DNA from: Rhodeus uyekii
Taxonomy: Eukaryota > Chordata > Actinopteri > Cypriniformes > Acheilognathidae
Assembly: GCA_037043235.1 (NCBI GenBank)
Contig: JAWRVZ010000455.1
Location: 186,001 to 250,000 of the forward strand
Direction of reading: 5' to 3'
DNA length: 64,000 nucleotides
The notes beneath the pieces are model-generated. The model was not told where the DNA came from, searched no databases, and was given only the letters and a program-made list of their open reading frames with translations. Shown piece by piece: positions 62,570-64,000 of this stretch. A program made the position numbers and the translations under genes. Within the stretch, counting starts at the first letter, position 1. Every line of letters begins with the position of its first letter.

Positions 62570-64000
62570 AGGGAAGAGTTGTGTAATCAGGAAGTAGCTG
62601 CCGTTTGTTATATACAACCTTGAAACGTTTTAGAACTGACCTGTTTTGAAGAGTAAAGTTCTTTTTACTCCTCACAATGCTGTCAGCATGTGCCAGGATT
62701 TGCTGAGTGCTGTTGGATGATGTCACAAAGCTGTCAACAAGACCAATCAAAGAGTCTAATCTAATGACTTCAGAATTCTGTGAATTCAGTGTTATACCCT
62801 TAGCCTTCATAACAACTTTCCCCTTTGCAGTCCGATAGCCATACGTTTTTGGACCTCCAGAGCAAAATTCTGTGATGTAATCACCATCATCAATTTCATC
62901 TGTGAGGTCTCCCAAATAGGGTCCCAAAGGAGGGTTCCATTCACCGTCTCTAGACACAAAGATAACACTATCTGTATCACTGTAAAGCAGTCTATCCCCC
63001 AGACGATCCATGAGACTATAAAGCTCCAGTCGTGCATGTGCCGTGGTAAATGCGCCAACAAACACATTAACATCACGAGTCTCATAAAATGACCCCTCTG
63101 CATGACGATACTGTATCAATGCTACATTGTCAGACACAAACGTAAAATACGTAACTTCATACTGACAGCCAAAAATGAAGTGTGAAAAATCTTCAGGGTT
63201 TTTCAAAAGCTTGCAATTATTTTGATTTTCTTTGAGGGAGAACCGCCCCCAGAGCGTATTACAAAGTAATTTTGAAATTGAACGCTGGGCGGGGTTAAGA
63301 CAAATCTTTTGAGGATCCAATTTAATCCCCTCTTTTTCCTCATAGGCATCGATGTAAGACTGCTTGTCTTCCTCTGTGGTCACGTGTGAGGGGTAGCCTG
63401 AAGCCTCCTGTTTTGAACGCAGGAATGTTTTCACATATTCACAAAACAGATTTTCTGATTTCTGTGGGAAATGCCAGACCTCATCAATGTTCATGACTAC
63501 ATAGTTTTTTTCAACAGCCTTTAACAGTTCGAGGCTTACCCATGTCCCAGAAATTGCTCTCTCCTCATCTGTGTGTGTACAAGGCATTACTTTGCTCTGT
63601 TCCTCTGCACAAGTACGGCAAAGGGGAAACATAAGCTTCCCACCACACCTGAAAGGTAGAACGGGGTGAAGCAATTGCCTGGGGGGTAGCACTTTTGCCT
63701 TAACAAGCCCATAATAATCTTCAAGGTTTTGAAAATCCTTGAAGATTATTTCAGGATGGCCTGTTGGATAGGATTTTCGAGACTGTACAAAAGGGTATAA
63801 ACTCGTAAAATCAAGATACATAATTTTCTCCCCCTCAACAGCTTTGTGGTATAACTTGTAGGCATTTGTCCTCCCACCAAAAAGGGCCTCCCGTGGTTTC
63901 AGTCTCTCGGGTGCTGAATAAGTGGACATAAAGTCAATTACATCGGGATCAATTTGTTTAAGCTTAGTCCAGTTGCATTCCCACATAACCTCAACATCAA
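62559..64000 (-). CDS. Maverick protein-primed-type DNA polymerase B, C-terminal part
   Basis: The open frame runs off the right edge; 480 C-terminal residues are seen, so the exonuclease and the TPR1 start are outside. Polymerase motif A YLDFTSLYPFV (near residue 59 of the visible Met-led part), a Cys/His insertion (PLCRTCAEEQ, MPCTHTD), motif B SISKLLCNTLWGRFSL (Asn243, Gly247), motif C YSDTDS (337-340), then KVVMKAKGITLN thumb residues. It replicates the element DNA from protein-primed ends. The frame ends at 62559, overlapping the ATPase start. Confidence 0.95.
   Translation of the reverse strand, partial: DVEVMWECNWTKLKQIDPDVIDFMSTYSAPERLKPREALFGGRTNAYKLYHKAVEGEKIMYLDFTSLYPFVQSRKSYPTGHPEIIFKDFQNLEDYYGLVKAKVLPPRQLLHPVLPFRCGGKLMFPLCRTCAEEQSKVMPCTHTDEERAISGTWVSLELLKAVEKNYVVMNIDEVWHFPQKSENLFCEYVKTFLRSKQEASGYPSHVTTEEDKQSYIDAYEEKEGIKLDPQKICLNPAQRSISKLLCNTLWGRFSLKENQNNCKLLKNPEDFSHFIFGCQYEVTYFTFVSDNVALIQYRHAEGSFYETRDVNVFVGAFTTAHARLELYSLMDRLGDRLLYSDTDSVIFVSRDGEWNPPLGPYLGDLTDEIDDGDYITEFCSGGPKTYGYRTAKGKVVMKAKGITLNSQNSEVIRLDSLIGLVDSFVTSSNSTQQILAHADSIVRSKKNFTLQNRSVLKRFKVVYNKRQLLPDYTTLPYGY

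Larger units (their letters stand above)
53984..64000. mobile_element. Maverick/Polinton (adintovirus-type) element, right end beyond the window
   Basis: Ten kilobases with the module that defines the group: DDE integrase, protein-primed-type PolB, FtsK/A32-like ATPase, adenain-like protease, penton-like and hexon-like capsid proteins. The left limit is tentative: GGGTTGGGGAGTAACG at about 53984-53999 is a candidate terminal sequence. Because the right end is absent, the long inverted repeats and 6-bp duplication cannot be tested. All frames seen are intact, so this is either a young insertion or an integrated virus. This is an animal-virus-like element and is described only. Confidence 0.9.

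Overview
This window is vertebrate nuclear DNA, most likely from a ray-finned fish and probably a cypriniform. The reasons are the fish-type L2/CR1, Gypsy, Penelope, Harbinger and Maverick elements, a fish-style C2H2 zinc-finger gene with no KRAB box, and fragments of two families expanded in teleosts (GIMAP/AIG1 GTPases and stonustoxin-domain proteins). There are no bacterial signals. Most of the 64 kb is transposable elements.

Layout. 1-3495: a plus-strand LINE ('LINE-B', L2/CR1 type) cut by the window edge, followed by an inverted ORF1 fragment (3496-3777). 4190-5715: a decayed PIF/Harbinger transposon. 5849-34820: one minus-strand LINE ('LINE-A') split into four pieces by three independent insertions: (i) a chromovirus-type Gypsy element (6822-11182, TSD CAGAC), itself split by a 1-kb retroposon (7536-8537); (ii) an apparently full-length L2 LINE (11620-24402), whose 5' end was split by an 8-kb Penelope-like element (about 11625-19614) with 650-bp direct repeats; (iii) an endogenous retrovirus (24896-32393, TSD CCTGT) with nearly identical LTRs but a gutted pol. 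36.2-38.1 kb: a two-exon C2H2 zinc-finger gene on the minus strand. 38.6-47.4 kb: LINE fragments, an LTR-like block, MITE-like pieces, microsatellites and a 10-N assembly gap. 47.5-48.8 kb: a GIMAP GTPase exon broken by an L2 fragment. 48.9-49.9 kb: a second copy of the 1-kb retroposon. 51.6-53.3 kb: a stonustoxin-like exon with a frameshift in its fibronectin-type end.

About 54.0-64.0 kb (running off the right edge): a Maverick/Polinton of the adintovirus type. Plus strand: three unrecognised small genes, a DDE integrase with a chromodomain-like tail, a penton-like minor capsid protein, a Gly-rich/basic virion protein, a double-jelly-roll major capsid protein and an adenain-like protease. 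Minus strand, convergent: protein-primed-type DNA polymerase B (partial), FtsK/A32-like packaging ATPase, a small basic protein ending in a GGF-type hydrophobic tail, and a conserved protein of unknown role. All frames seen are open, the spacing is virus-like (3-45 bp in the capsid cassette, one 11-bp overlap), and convergent poly(A) signals lie between the two gene blocks. This is the most complete working system in the window.

Only the zinc-finger gene looks intact among host genes. The GIMAP and stonustoxin-like loci carry breaks that may be real or may be assembly errors.
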